Origin: CAZGLK01 sp964526375
GTDB lineage: Bacteria; Patescibacteriota; Minisyncoccia; JACQLN01
Assembly (NCBI GenBank): GCA_964526375.1
Contig: CAZGLK010000001.1
Span: forward strand, 1 to 64,000
Reading direction: 5' to 3'
DNA: 64,000 bases
Shown here: piece by piece, positions 48,719 through 57,402 of the stretch
Numbering within the stretch: the first letter of the stretch is position 1
Layout: every line of letters starts with the position of its first letter
The notes under the pieces: model-generated
Databases searched by the model: none
What the model saw: the letters and a program-made list of their open reading frames with translations, nothing else
Told to the model about the DNA's origin: nothing
Position numbers and translations under genes: made by a program

Positions 48719-49417
48719 ATGAAAACTTTTATTTTAAATTTTTTAAAGAAAAAATATCCCGCCGTAAAGTTTATTCTTGAGTATCAACCCAAAAACATAG
48801 AGAGAAAGGAAATATTGCGGCGGATAATGAATTACGTTTCGGCCTGTCGGATCAGCGGGGATTATTTGGAATTTGGCGTTTACAAGGGATCAACTTTCAT
48901 TGAGGCCTATAAAATGGCCAAGGCCAAGAAATTGGAATCAATGAGGTTTTTTGCCTTTGATTCATTTGAAGGTCTGCCGGAAATATCTAAAAAAGAAAGT
49001 GATCCGGTTTCTTTAGAACAATTTAGGGAAGGTCAATATTCATTCTCGCTGGAGAATTTTAGAAAGAATCTAGAGCGGGCTGCCGTTTCTATGGCTGATG
49101 TTAAGATTGTGCCCGGTTGGTTTGATAAGGTTCTTAACGAGGACACCAAAAACAAAATAGGCCTGGGAGCCATAGCGGTAGTGTGGGTGGACGGGGATCT
49201 GTACGAGTCGGCCGTGCCGGTTTTGGATTTTATAAGAGACCATATTGTTGACGGCACGATTTTGGTTTTTGATAATTGGTTTCTCTTCCGGGGTTCTCCC
49301 TTTAGAGGTGAACAGCGGGCTTTTAGGGAATGGCTTAGCCGGAATCCGGACCTTAGTTTTTCGGAATTTCATAAATACTTTTGGCACGGTAATTCTTTTA
49401 TTATTCATAAAAACTGA
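48719..49417 (+). CDS. TylF/MycF-type sugar O-methyltransferase
   Basis: A 232-residue protein. DYLEFGVYKGSTFIEAYKMA is the SAM-binding start, FFAFDSFEGLPE the family-specific motif, VVWVDGDLYESAVPVLDFI and GTILVFDNWFLF the metal-binding strand region of macrocin O-methyltransferase-type enzymes. It probably methylates a hydroxyl of a sugar in the surface glycan. It lies 8 bases after the first carrier protein gene, in the same operon. Confidence 0.85.
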   Translation: MKTFILNFLKKKYPAVKFILEYQPKNIERKEILRRIMNYVSACRISGDYLEFGVYKGSTFIEAYKMAKAKKLESMRFFAFDSFEGLPEISKKESDPVSLEQFREGQYSFSLENFRKNLERAAVSMADVKIVPGWFDKVLNEDTKNKIGLGAIAVVWVDGDLYESAVPVLDFIRDHIVDGTILVFDNWFLFRGSPFRGEQRAFREWLSRNPDLSFSEFHKYFWHGNSFIIHKN

Positions 49418-49421
49418 TTTG

Positions 49422-49874
49422 ATGTTTAAGATAACGCAGTTAAAACAAGCCGCGCCGCAGGCCCTAAAAGAAATAAATAATTTGATTTCTAAACTTAGCT
49501 TGAGCCGTATTCCTCCTAAAAAGCTGACTCGGGACCTTTTTAAGAAGATGCTGGATCAGAAAGATTTTTTTCTTTTTGCGGCGACCGCGCCCAGCGGTGT
49601 GGATAACAGGATAGTCGGTACTTTAAGCATTTACTTTGTGAGAATACCGACTGGGTTGATTGCCGTGGCCGAAGATTTGATTGTGGAAGAAATTTACCGC
49701 CGCTGGGGCGTGGGGCGCTTGCTTATGGAGAAGGGCATAACCCTGGCCCGCTCCCGACGAGCTAGACACATCAGTCTAAGAACAAATCCCAAGCGGGCGG
49801 AGGCCAATAGGTTGTATCGCTCGTTGGGTTTTAAGCAGATGGCCGCGAATTTTTACCGCATAAACCTTTTTTGA
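49422..49874 (+). CDS. GNAT N-acetyltransferase
   Basis: A 150-residue single GNAT domain from ATG 49422, 4 bases after the previous stop. AVAEDLIVEEIYRRWGVGRLLMEKGITLARSR carries the acetyl-CoA loop (RRWGVGRLL) and SLRTNPKRAEANRLYRSLGFKQ the terminal motif. The frame is open upstream into the methyltransferase gene, but that part is not GNAT sequence. Substrate unknown; a sugar amine is plausible in this locus. Confidence 0.8.
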   Translation: MFKITQLKQAAPQALKEINNLISKLSLSRIPPKKLTRDLFKKMLDQKDFFLFAATAPSGVDNRIVGTLSIYFVRIPTGLIAVAEDLIVEEIYRRWGVGRLLMEKGITLARSRRARHISLRTNPKRAEANRLYRSLGFKQMAANFYRINLF

Positions 49875-49898
49875 TAAGGTCACCGATTTGGGCATCAA

Positions 49899-51275
49899 AT
49901 GAACAGGAGCACTATTTTTATATCCAGTTTCAATCCTTTTATATCAAGAAACATCCTGTGCACGGATGCCTTTGGTTTGTTTAGAAACAGAGAGGATGTT
50001 CTTGTGGTTATTTTCGTGCCCGACTACAAATCCGCCTATTTTGTGGAGCGGTTTGGCGGCCCTAATGTTGTTGTTGAGGGCGTGGCTCTGCCCCCGGTTT
50101 CATCCGCCGATATTTTTTTTACCTACCTGGCCAGTTCTTTAATATGGACTGGAACCCTCTGGGCGCATAAAAAAGAGAAGTTTTTTAGAGACAAAAAACT
50201 TTTGCGCTTTTTAATTTCCGGATTATTGATGAAACTGGCGGGGCGGCTTGGTTTTGTGAAAGACCTGGTGCGCTGGCTGGATCTGTGGACTATGTCGGGG
50301 CGTGTGTTTAGGGACTACTTTGAGAAGTATAAGCCCGATCTTGTTTTTGCTACGGACATTTTTAATAATAATGACGCTAAGCTGATCGCTGAGGCTAAGC
50401 TTTTCGGCGTTGTTAGCGTGGCCATGATCCGTTCCTGGGACAATATTACCTCCAAAGGCATGTTTCGGGTTAAGCCCGGTAAGCTGATAGTTCATAATGA
50501 GATTATTAAACATGAAGCTGTAAAATACGAACGTATGAACCCCGGTGATATTTTTGTCAGCGGCCTGCCTCAATTTGATAGATACACTAAAGCTCCCCGT
50601 CTGGCGCGCGAGCAGTTTTTCCGCAGGATTAAGCTTGATCCCAAAGGCAAATTGGTTCTGTTTTCACCATTTGGTCAGCGGTTTAGTTCGACCGACTGGC
50701 AGGTTCTTGATATTTTGAAACAAGGACGTTTGAGAGGAGAGATTCCGAAAGAGACTCAATTTTTGGTTAGACCGCCGCCCAATGACTCTGTTGCTTTTCT
50801 GGATAGATTTGCGGCTGATGAGGCCTTCTTTCTAGATGTGCCCGGCCACCAATTTTCTGCGGGTGTGTTCAGGGACACCGAACTGGACGACAAAGACGCG
50901 GAATGGTTAGCCGATTCTTTGTATCACTGCGATTTGATAATCAGCGCTGGCGCCACCTTGCTTGTGGATGGAGCTGTTTTTAATAAACCGGGGATCTTAA
51001 TTTATCTGGACGGCTGGGAGCAGAGGCCTTATCCAAAGAGCGTCCGCAGGTTTACGGAGTATGATCATGGATTGTTGTTAAGAAACAGCGGGGCAATCAA
51101 AACCGTGTTTACCCAAGAAGAGCTGTTTGAGGCCATCAATGAATGTTTGCTTAGTCCGGAGAATGACTCGGTTAAACGGCTTAGTATGGCCCAAGAGCAA
51201 TGCTGGCGGCTGGATGGTCAATCGGGACGCAGGATTTATAATTTTATATCCAGTCTTTTAGATCCGGATGTCTAG
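49899..51275 (+). CDS. GT-B-like surface-glycan protein, paralogue family member 3
   Basis: A 458-residue family member. Marks: TIFISSFNPFISRNILCTD, FEKYKPDLVFATDIF, IRSWDNITSKG, LIVHNEIIKHEAVKYE, FVSGLPQFDRY, LVRPPPND, SAGATLLVDGAVFNKPGI, and the end motif EQCWRLDGQSGRRI. Strongly similar in order and spacing to members 1 and 5. It directly precedes the NeuB-like gene, so transfer of the CMP-activated acidic sugar is one hypothesis for the family. Confidence 0.62.
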   Translation: MNRSTIFISSFNPFISRNILCTDAFGLFRNREDVLVVIFVPDYKSAYFVERFGGPNVVVEGVALPPVSSADIFFTYLASSLIWTGTLWAHKKEKFFRDKKLLRFLISGLLMKLAGRLGFVKDLVRWLDLWTMSGRVFRDYFEKYKPDLVFATDIFNNNDAKLIAEAKLFGVVSVAMIRSWDNITSKGMFRVKPGKLIVHNEIIKHEAVKYERMNPGDIFVSGLPQFDRYTKAPRLAREQFFRRIKLDPKGKLVLFSPFGQRFSSTDWQVLDILKQGRLRGEIPKETQFLVRPPPNDSVAFLDRFAADEAFFLDVPGHQFSAGVFRDTELDDKDAEWLADSLYHCDLIISAGATLLVDGAVFNKPGILIYLDGWEQRPYPKSVRRFTEYDHGLLLRNSGAIKTVFTQEELFEAINECLLSPENDSVKRLSMAQEQCWRLDGQSGRRIYNFISSLLDPDV

Positions 51276-51344
51276 CCACGCTGGTTTGGGGGGAAACCTA
51301 TTTTCTGTAGCGATTGTTTAATTTGTATGAATTTGGTTTGTTAA

Positions 51345-52352
51345 ATGAATTCAAATAGTATGCCTCAAGTCAATATAGGTGGAATGTCAATTGGTGAAAA
51401 TCGACCCGTTTTTATTTTGGCCGAAGTAGGCCTTAACCATAATGGTGACTTAGGTTTAGCTAAAAGACTTATTGATGTGGCTGTGGACGCCGGCTGCCAA
51501 GCCGTAAAATTTCAAAAAAGAACCATACCCTTGGCTTTCAGCGAGAGTGACTTAAAAAAGCCGCGTGAAGCCCCAGCGGAGGTTTTGGTTAACGCTATTA
51601 AACGTGGAGTCTTGCCCTCAGAGAATGTAGCTCGTCTGGCCGCATCCAATTTTCAGAATGCAACCTACGGCGACGCCAAGTGGGCGTTAGAATTTACCGA
51701 GAGTGAATATCGTGAAATAGATAGTTATTGTAAAACCAAAGGTATTTTGTGGACAGCTTCTGTTTGGGACGAGGCCAGCGTTGATTTTCTTGAAAGGTTT
51801 AATCCACCCGTTTATAAAATTCCTTCCCCGTCTTTAACCGATGATAGTTTGTTGCGGCGTGTCCGCAGTACAGGGAGGCCTGTAATTCTCTCTACCGGTA
51901 TGAGCACTGTTGAAGAAATTGATCATGCCGTGGCTATTTTAGGCGCAAAAGATTTAGTATTGATGCATTGTGTTTCCACTTATCCTTGCGAGTTGGGGGA
52001 TATTAACCTTAGGGTGATTGAATTTTTGGCCAAACGCTACAATGTTCCGATAGGTTACAGTGGCCATGAAAAAGGCGTTTACCCATCTGTACATTCTATT
52101 GCTCATGGCGCCTGTATGGTTGAACGTCATATAACTCTGGATAGAACTATGTGGGGTGGGGATCAGGCGGCTAGTTTGGAACCAAAGGGATTGAGCCTGC
52201 TGGTTAAGGCGATTAAGGTTTACGAAAAGTCGCGTGGCGACGGCGTAAAAAGAGTTTTGGAGTCCGAACTAGTTAAAATGAAAACCTTGCGCCGCAATAA
52301 GTCGCCCGATATTTCGGTGGTTAGCCAACCAAATATTATACAACATGGCTAA
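51345..52352 (+). CDS. neuB: NeuB-family nonulosonate/sialic acid synthase without a complete SAF domain
   Basis: Condenses phosphoenolpyruvate with an amino- or hydroxy-sugar. The 335-residue TIM barrel has ILAEVGLNHNGD (Glu27), AVKFQKR, SVWDEASVDFLE, KIPSPSLTDD, LSTGMSTVEEI, HCVSTYPC, IGYSGHEKG and VERHITLDRTMWGGDQAASLEP. The C-terminal SAF (antifreeze-like) domain, which normally follows the RR motif, is cut to about 20 residues (MKTLRRNK to the stop). The part before it contains the GTCGCGTGGCGAC repeat word (52229-52241). With the NeuA- and KdsC-like genes nearby this suggests a nonulosonic or octulosonic acid; which one cannot be read from sequence. Confidence 0.88.
   Translation: MNSNSMPQVNIGGMSIGENRPVFILAEVGLNHNGDLGLAKRLIDVAVDAGCQAVKFQKRTIPLAFSESDLKKPREAPAEVLVNAIKRGVLPSENVARLAASNFQNATYGDAKWALEFTESEYREIDSYCKTKGILWTASVWDEASVDFLERFNPPVYKIPSPSLTDDSLLRRVRSTGRPVILSTGMSTVEEIDHAVAILGAKDLVLMHCVSTYPCELGDINLRVIEFLAKRYNVPIGYSGHEKGVYPSVHSIAHGACMVERHITLDRTMWGGDQAASLEPKGLSLLVKAIKVYEKSRGDGVKRVLESELVKMKTLRRNKSPDISVVSQPNIIQHG
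52229..52241. repeat. GTCGCGTGGCGAC hairpin word in neuB
   Basis: The same 13-mer as 12119-12131, here also flanked by TTTACG and CGTAAA arms. It is read in frame as Ser-Arg-Gly-Asp-Gly. Confidence 0.55.
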
Positions 52353-53100
52353 ATCAATGAACGCCCCTTTTTCTGTAAGCAATAAAGTGGTCATAATAAC
52401 TGGCGGTAGTGGTTTTTTGGGCGGCCAGTATGTAGAAGCTTTTAGGGCCGGAGGAGCCACAGTAATCAACTGGGATAGAGATACCGGAGTCGATATTGCC
52501 AGCGAAGCTTCGGTTAGAAGGGCCATTCAAAAGGTTATCAACGAACATGGCCGAGTGGATGTTTTGGTTAATAATGCGGCTTTTAATCCGCAGGTGGGAG
52601 AGAAAAGTATTTCTGAAAACAATTGGGTTCCCTACGAAAAGTTTTCTGTTTCTGCTTGGGAAAAAGAACTGAAAATAAACCTAACCGGCCAGCTTATTAC
52701 GACACAGGCGGTAGCGCCGCGTATGATGAAGCGAAAGTCCGGGTCAATTATATTTGTTTCTTCAGATTTTGCTTTTATGGGGCCCAACAACAGTATCTAT
52801 GAGTCCGGCAAGTTTAAGGATGTTGCCTATATAACCTCCAAGGCCGGAGTTTTGGGTTTGATGCGTTCTTGGGCGGCTTACCTTGGTCCGTATAATGTTC
52901 GGGTTAACGCTTTGGTGCCTGGCGGCATGTATCGCAACCAACCGCCCGGTTTTGTTAAGAAGAACGGACGTCTTAATATGTTGGGTCGGATGTCACGGCC
53001 GGGAGAATACAGCGGTGCCGTGCTTTTCTTGGCTTCGGATGCCGCTTCGTATGCGACTGGTTCTTGTTTGGTAGTGGATGGCGGGCGGACTGCTTGGTAA
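52345..53100 (+). CDS. short-chain dehydrogenase/reductase
   Basis: A 251-residue classical SDR: ITGGSGFLGGQYVEAF (cofactor loop), VDVLVNNAAFNP, IIFVSSDFAFMG, YITSKAGVLGLM (YxxxK) and VVDGGRTAW at the end. It overlaps the NeuB-like gene by 8 bases. In comparable nonulosonate loci an SDR and a Gfo/Idh/MocA enzyme modify the sugar before or after condensation; the next gene supplies the latter. Confidence 0.85.
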   Translation: MAKSMNAPFSVSNKVVIITGGSGFLGGQYVEAFRAGGATVINWDRDTGVDIASEASVRRAIQKVINEHGRVDVLVNNAAFNPQVGEKSISENNWVPYEKFSVSAWEKELKINLTGQLITTQAVAPRMMKRKSGSIIFVSSDFAFMGPNNSIYESGKFKDVAYITSKAGVLGLMRSWAAYLGPYNVRVNALVPGGMYRNQPPGFVKKNGRLNMLGRMSRPGEYSGAVLFLASDAASYATGSCLVVDGGRTAW

Positions 53101-53103
53101 AAA

Positions 53104-54159
53104 ATGAAATTTTTAATTTGCGGTTTGGGCTCTATAGGCCAAAGGCATTACAAAAATTTAAAATCCCTCGGATACGATGATATTTTCGTTTTTCGCAGCG
53201 GAAGGGGGGACTCTGATTTTGTAAAAAAATTCCTTTTGGAATTTAAGCCCAGGGAGATTTTCAATTTGAAGGAAGCTCTGACTTTAAAGCCGGATGTTGT
53301 TTTTGTTACGAATCCTACAGCTTATCACATTCCGACTGCTTTGGAGGCGGCTCGGGCGAATTGTCACATTTTTATTGAGAAGCCCATTTCCCACACGTCA
53401 GAAAATTTGGAGTATCTTCTTAATGAAGTAACGAAGCGGAATCTAATCAGCTATGTGGCTTATCATTTAAGATTTCATCCCTTGTTGTTAACAATCAAGA
53501 CTTGGCTTAGCAATAACAAAAGATTTGGTCGGGCAATCTCGGTGCACGCGGCTTTGGGTGAGCGAGTGACCAATTGGCATCCTTGGGAGGATTATCGAAC
53601 CAGCTATTCTTGCCGCGGGGATTTGGGCGGTGGAGTTGTCTTAACTCAAAGCCACGAAGTAGATTACCTGCATTGGTTGTTTGGCCCGGTTAGCCAAGTA
53701 AGTGCAATGGGTGGGCAATTAAGCGATTTGGAAATTGATGTTGAAGATGTGGCCAAAGCTATTTTCAAGTTCAAATCCGGCGTAATAGGCTCTCTGGATC
53801 TGGATTACTTGAAAAGCCCGCCTAAAAGAACATTAGAAATAGTTACTACCTCGGGAAAAATTGCCTGGGACTATTTTGGAAAAACAGCCGAATTTGCTTC
53901 AATAAAAAACCCGGAAGATAATCTAAAAATTTCGGAGCCGGATAATTTTGAGCGCAATACCTTATACTTGCTAGAACTTGAAAATTTTATAAAATGCGTA
54001 CAGGAAAACAGGCAGCCATTGAATTCTTTGGCGGAAGCATATGAGGTTTTTAAATTAATACTGGGCGTTAAAAAATCAATGCTTCTGGACGGCCAATCTG
54101 TTCGAATTCTCTCCAGACGTCCGACCACTGGGAAACAGTGGTCGGACGTCTGTATTTAA
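53104..54159 (+). CDS. Gfo/Idh/MocA-family sugar oxidoreductase
   Basis: A 351-residue NAD(P)-dependent enzyme. FLICGLGSIGQRHYKNL is the Rossmann loop, VFVTNPTAYHIPTAL and CHIFIEKPIS (EKP motif) follow, and HEVDYLHWLFGPV is the C-terminal domain histidine region. Many relatives act on activated or free sugars in nonulosonate pathways. The last 15 codons are encoded by a perfect 17-bp terminator hairpin (54114-54152), so the C-terminal tail is probably a by-product of that structure. It converges on the gene at 54156 with a 4-base overlap. Confidence 0.85.
   Translation: MKFLICGLGSIGQRHYKNLKSLGYDDIFVFRSGRGDSDFVKKFLLEFKPREIFNLKEALTLKPDVVFVTNPTAYHIPTALEAARANCHIFIEKPISHTSENLEYLLNEVTKRNLISYVAYHLRFHPLLLTIKTWLSNNKRFGRAISVHAALGERVTNWHPWEDYRTSYSCRGDLGGGVVLTQSHEVDYLHWLFGPVSQVSAMGGQLSDLEIDVEDVAKAIFKFKSGVIGSLDLDYLKSPPKRTLEIVTTSGKIAWDYFGKTAEFASIKNPEDNLKISEPDNFERNTLYLLELENFIKCVQENRQPLNSLAEAYEVFKLILGVKKSMLLDGQSVRILSRRPTTGKQWSDVCI
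54114..54152. terminator. bidirectional terminator embedded in coding sequence
   Basis: A perfect 17-bp stem (54114-54130 with 54136-54152), loop GGAAA. It lies wholly within the 3' end of the oxidoreductase gene and 3 bases from the stop of the convergent gene, with a T-rich tract after it on the plus strand. Confidence 0.8.
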
Positions 54160-56117
54160 GAGTTATTTTTTGGCTTAAAATAGAACCCAAAACGGTACAA
54201 ACCGGATTTAAAATTGTTTTCTAAAAGGAATTGGGCGTATTTATTGGCCAGCATCATCTTTTTTTCAAGAAATTTTCGGTAATTGTTATTCATTTTTAGC
54301 GCTTGGGGTGCCGATAGTAGTTTTAATTGTTTGAGCATTTGGCGGCTCAAAGCTCCTGTTTGTTTACTATAGATTAAAAAGTGCGGCAATAATCTTGAGT
54401 CTACCGGCACGACTACTTTTTCTAAGTTGGAGAAAGAGAGGGCAATATCGGGATCAATTTCAGACGCATTATTTGTGAAAAATATTTTCTGCCAAGCAAA
54501 GAGAGATAACTTTGCGCAGACGTCGTGTTTTTGATTAAAAAATTTTTCCGTGAAAACATTCAAGGCTTCATAGCCGACGTATACGAGCCGCGTTATCAAG
54601 TGGCGCAGGTCTTGGCGGCCGCCCTTCAACCACAACAATCTTGCTTTAAGCACCTCCTCGGCGAAGCCGGCAAAATAGGGATCTCGTGTCAGTTGAGCGA
54701 CTCTTTCGAGAACATAACAAAATGACCTTAAATACAGCAGGGAATTTCTAACATCCAAGGCCGGTTGTTTAAGCATACGCACCAGCCGAGCCAATCTTTC
54801 TGGCAACCAATCTACCACGCTGGCTACCTCTCTTTGTTTAAGATCTCTTTTCCCAATCTTGTTTAGGGGAATATCTTCTCCCCAGAGTTTAGATAGATTT
54901 ACCTCGTCAAAAAGTTTTATATCGGCAAAGTTTTTTTGGCTTATTACCATTAAAGTTCCTGTGGCTACCTGAGAGCCGTATGGGAATTTTTCCGGGGTGA
55001 TGATATAATCAGCCGGTTGGGAAGATTTAAGGTTGCCCCGTGTTACCACTATCAGGTCTAAGTCGCTTATGCCAGGTGTTTGCACGCGCCCGTATTCATA
55101 AATTGCCGCCACATCGCGGTTGTTTTTAAATTTCTTTACCAACTCTTGCCGCGCCTTTTCGTAGACGTTGATTAAAATTGGTCGGGGCTTGTTTTTGTAT
55201 AAGACGTCTTGATGCCTTTGCGCCTTAAGGCCTTGTTTCATTTCCTCTATCATGTTTTTGGCTTGGGAAAGATAGTCACGACCCAAAAGCCGCCCCAATT
55301 TTTTTAGCGGTTTTTGGGAGAAGTTTTTTCGAACCAAGGTTGCTTTATCCAGAAGGGGATGGGTGTACAGTTTGAACGAATGTTTTTTGTATAGAATCGA
55401 GCCCCGAGCTTGAAGATAGAGCGCCGGCATTAAGAGCAGTACCGAAACAAAGTATTTAAGATCAAAAATGGTTACCGAGTTGGGATCAAACCTTTTTTTG
55501 TCCAGCAATATGCGGGCGAACCTTTCAAAAACTTGTTTTTGTTCCGCTCGGGAGTCCCTCAAATGAAAAGTGATGCGGCTGGGACCGAGCAAAATTTTGG
55601 CGTTTCTAAAAACAGGTATGGGCATATAAGCGCTGCAGTAATAATCAAGGTCGGCTTCGTTGCAGCACAAAAAACCGTGGTGACTATTGGGGTCGATCTC
55701 TTTTAACAAGTTTCGGGCCAAGGCCAGTTTGGCTTTGAATTGTTTAAGTTTTTTGGGTTGGGCGCAGACGGCTTTTTTAACAAAGATATAAGTGTCAAGA
55801 TCGCTGAAACCAGGAGTATAGTCTAGAGTAGCCAAACTGCCGTGTATGAAGAAGTAAACCACAAAGGGTGTTAATTCCCCGCGAGCAAAGCTACTTAACC
55901 GTTTTAGCGTTTTGTGAAAAGCTGTACCCCGATACTTTTTTAGATCCAGCGGAGTTGTTTTAAGTGTAAGCCGGCTGGTTTGTTTTGATGTCTCAAAACC
56001 GCGGCCGAACATTTTTTGATAACCACGGGCTATTTTAAGAGCTAGTTTAGGATTATCATTTTCGGAGTTTAGGTAGCGGTTTAGGTTATAGTGAAGCTCG
56101 TTTTGTTCTTCCGTCAT
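54156..56117 (-). CDS. tandem nucleotidyltransferase-domain protein
   Basis: A 653-residue cytosolic protein with two polymerase-beta-type nucleotidyltransferase motifs. The first, FIHGSLATLDYTPGFSDLD (about 90-108), is a full GS...SDLD signature; the second, IYEYGRVQTPGISDLDLIVV (about 350-370), has the SDLD but Tyr-Gly-Arg where GS is usual. Each is followed by a helical region. The two copies suggest an internal duplication, one probably catalytic and one degenerate or with another substrate. It overlaps neuA by 32 bases on the same strand, so it belongs to the CMP-sugar pathway genetically. I know no characterised equivalent. Confidence 0.7.
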   Translation of the reverse strand: MTEEQNELHYNLNRYLNSENDNPKLALKIARGYQKMFGRGFETSKQTSRLTLKTTPLDLKKYRGTAFHKTLKRLSSFARGELTPFVVYFFIHGSLATLDYTPGFSDLDTYIFVKKAVCAQPKKLKQFKAKLALARNLLKEIDPNSHHGFLCCNEADLDYYCSAYMPIPVFRNAKILLGPSRITFHLRDSRAEQKQVFERFARILLDKKRFDPNSVTIFDLKYFVSVLLLMPALYLQARGSILYKKHSFKLYTHPLLDKATLVRKNFSQKPLKKLGRLLGRDYLSQAKNMIEEMKQGLKAQRHQDVLYKNKPRPILINVYEKARQELVKKFKNNRDVAAIYEYGRVQTPGISDLDLIVVTRGNLKSSQPADYIITPEKFPYGSQVATGTLMVISQKNFADIKLFDEVNLSKLWGEDIPLNKIGKRDLKQREVASVVDWLPERLARLVRMLKQPALDVRNSLLYLRSFCYVLERVAQLTRDPYFAGFAEEVLKARLLWLKGGRQDLRHLITRLVYVGYEALNVFTEKFFNQKHDVCAKLSLFAWQKIFFTNNASEIDPDIALSFSNLEKVVVPVDSRLLPHFLIYSKQTGALSRQMLKQLKLLSAPQALKMNNNYRKFLEKKMMLANKYAQFLLENNFKSGLYRFGFYFKPKNNS

Positions 56118-56835
56118 ATTTTATGATAGTTTCAGCTACGACCAAGTCTTTGGGCGAATCAATGTCTACGGTTTTTTCCGGACTGACCACAAAACCACGG
56201 ATGTCGGGGCCATAAACCCGATTTTTCTTTATGAACTTGGCTCGGGTGGCGTCTACCACTGCATTTTGCCAATAGACGGCTGGTAACCATTGGCGGGGTA
56301 CATCCGTGCCCAAGGTTTTGAAATATTTTGTGGCCAGCAAAGGTTTAATTTTACCTTTTTTTTGATCAGCTAGTGTCCACATTTTGTAAGGATTGTATGG
56401 ATTGGGTGGGGAAACTGTTCTAACCGAGTCGCAATTTTCTTTAGTCATAAAACTTACAACCTCGTCTATGTCTTTGGATGTTCTTAGGGGCGTGGTGGGT
56501 CTTAACAGCACGATTATTTCGGGATGCCAATTCCTGTTTTTTTCCAACCAAACTAGGGCGTGTTTGAGGAATTGGATATCGGTGGCGTTGTCGCCAGAGA
56601 TGTTCTTTGGTCTTAAAAAGGGCACATCTGCTCCCAGGGACCTAGCCACACCGGCTATTTTTTCGTCGTCGGTGCTAACAATAAAAGCGTCGAGTTGCCT
56701 CGATTCTTGTGCGGATTTTATGGTGTAGTATATCAAAGGTTTTCCGGCTAAAAGCGCTATGTTTTTGTGGGGGATGCCCTTGGAACCACCTCTGGCCGGG
56801 ATGATGCCCAGCACTTTTATTTCTTTTTTTGACAT
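56086..56835 (-). CDS. neuA: CMP-nonulosonate (sialic acid-type) cytidylyltransferase
   Basis: Activates the acidic sugar with CTP. The 249-residue product has GIIPARGGSKGIPHKNI (the nucleotide-binding motif of NeuA), ISTDDEKIA-like VSTDDEKIAGVA, LLRPTTPLRTSKDIDE, and a C-terminal VDIDSPKDLVVAE with the metal-binding aspartates. This fits NeuA/PseF/LegF enzymes; a KdsB-type Kdo transferase is less likely because of the PARGGSKGIP motif. Divergent from the KdsC-like gene. Confidence 0.9.
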   Translation of the reverse strand: MSKKEIKVLGIIPARGGSKGIPHKNIALLAGKPLIYYTIKSAQESRQLDAFIVSTDDEKIAGVARSLGADVPFLRPKNISGDNATDIQFLKHALVWLEKNRNWHPEIIVLLRPTTPLRTSKDIDEVVSFMTKENCDSVRTVSPPNPYNPYKMWTLADQKKGKIKPLLATKYFKTLGTDVPRQWLPAVYWQNAVVDATRAKFIKKNRVYGPDIRGFVVSPEKTVDIDSPKDLVVAETIIKYDGRTKRASL

Positions 56836-56882
56836 TTGCTTATTATTGCATTTTTATATATAGTTATCAATACTTCAAGATT

Positions 56883-57398
56883 ATGGATTCAAAACTGAAA
56901 AATAGATTCTCTAATGTAAAACTTCTGGTTTCTGACTTTGACGGCGTAATGACAGACGGCTATGTTTACTTGGATGAGAACGGCCGGGAGTCGGTTAAGT
57001 GCAGCCGCAAGGACGGTTTGGGTGTGGAACTTCTTAAAAACGCTGGTGTAGAAGTAATGGTTTTGTCCAAGGAAAATAACTCGGTGGTTAAAGCCAGGTG
57101 CCGCAAACTGAAAATAAAATGCCGGCAGGGAATCTCCAGCGGGGCTGGCAAGGTTGGTATTTTAAAGGAAATACTTAAGGCGAAAAATCTTGATAATAAG
57201 TCAAGTTGCTATATTGGTGACGATATCAATGATGTCGCTGCCATAAAATACGCGGCTGTGGGTGTTGCCGTGGCCGACAGCCACCCGCTGGTTAAAAAAG
57301 CGGCCGACTATATCACCAAGGCCCGGGGTGGTCACCATGCCGTCAGAGAACTGGCGGAATTGATATTGGAGTCTCAAGGCACCGAGCTTAAGATTTAA
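56883..57398 (+). CDS. KdsC-like HAD phosphatase
   Basis: A 171-residue HAD protein without a cap domain. LLVSDFDGVMTDGYVYLDENG (Asp18, Asp20), VLSKENNSVV, CYIGDDINDVAAI and the C-terminal TKARGGHHAVRELAELIL match Kdo-8-phosphate phosphatase-type enzymes and the phosphatase domain fused to some NeuA proteins. It would remove the phosphate from the NeuB product. ATG 56883 fits the family; the frame is open to 56829. TTGACA at 56829-56834 with a TTTATA box 18 bases on gives a candidate promoter in the divergent gap. Confidence 0.88.
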   Translation: MDSKLKNRFSNVKLLVSDFDGVMTDGYVYLDENGRESVKCSRKDGLGVELLKNAGVEVMVLSKENNSVVKARCRKLKIKCRQGISSGAGKVGILKEILKAKNLDNKSSCYIGDDINDVAAIKYAAVGVAVADSHPLVKKAADYITKARGGHHAVRELAELILESQGTELKI

Positions 57399-57402
57399 AA
57401 CC

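Noticed and set aside
49245..49421. N-terminal extension of the GNAT protein at 49422
   Set aside because: It overlaps the O-methyltransferase gene and does not resemble GNAT sequence; ATG 49422 gives a normal-length domain.
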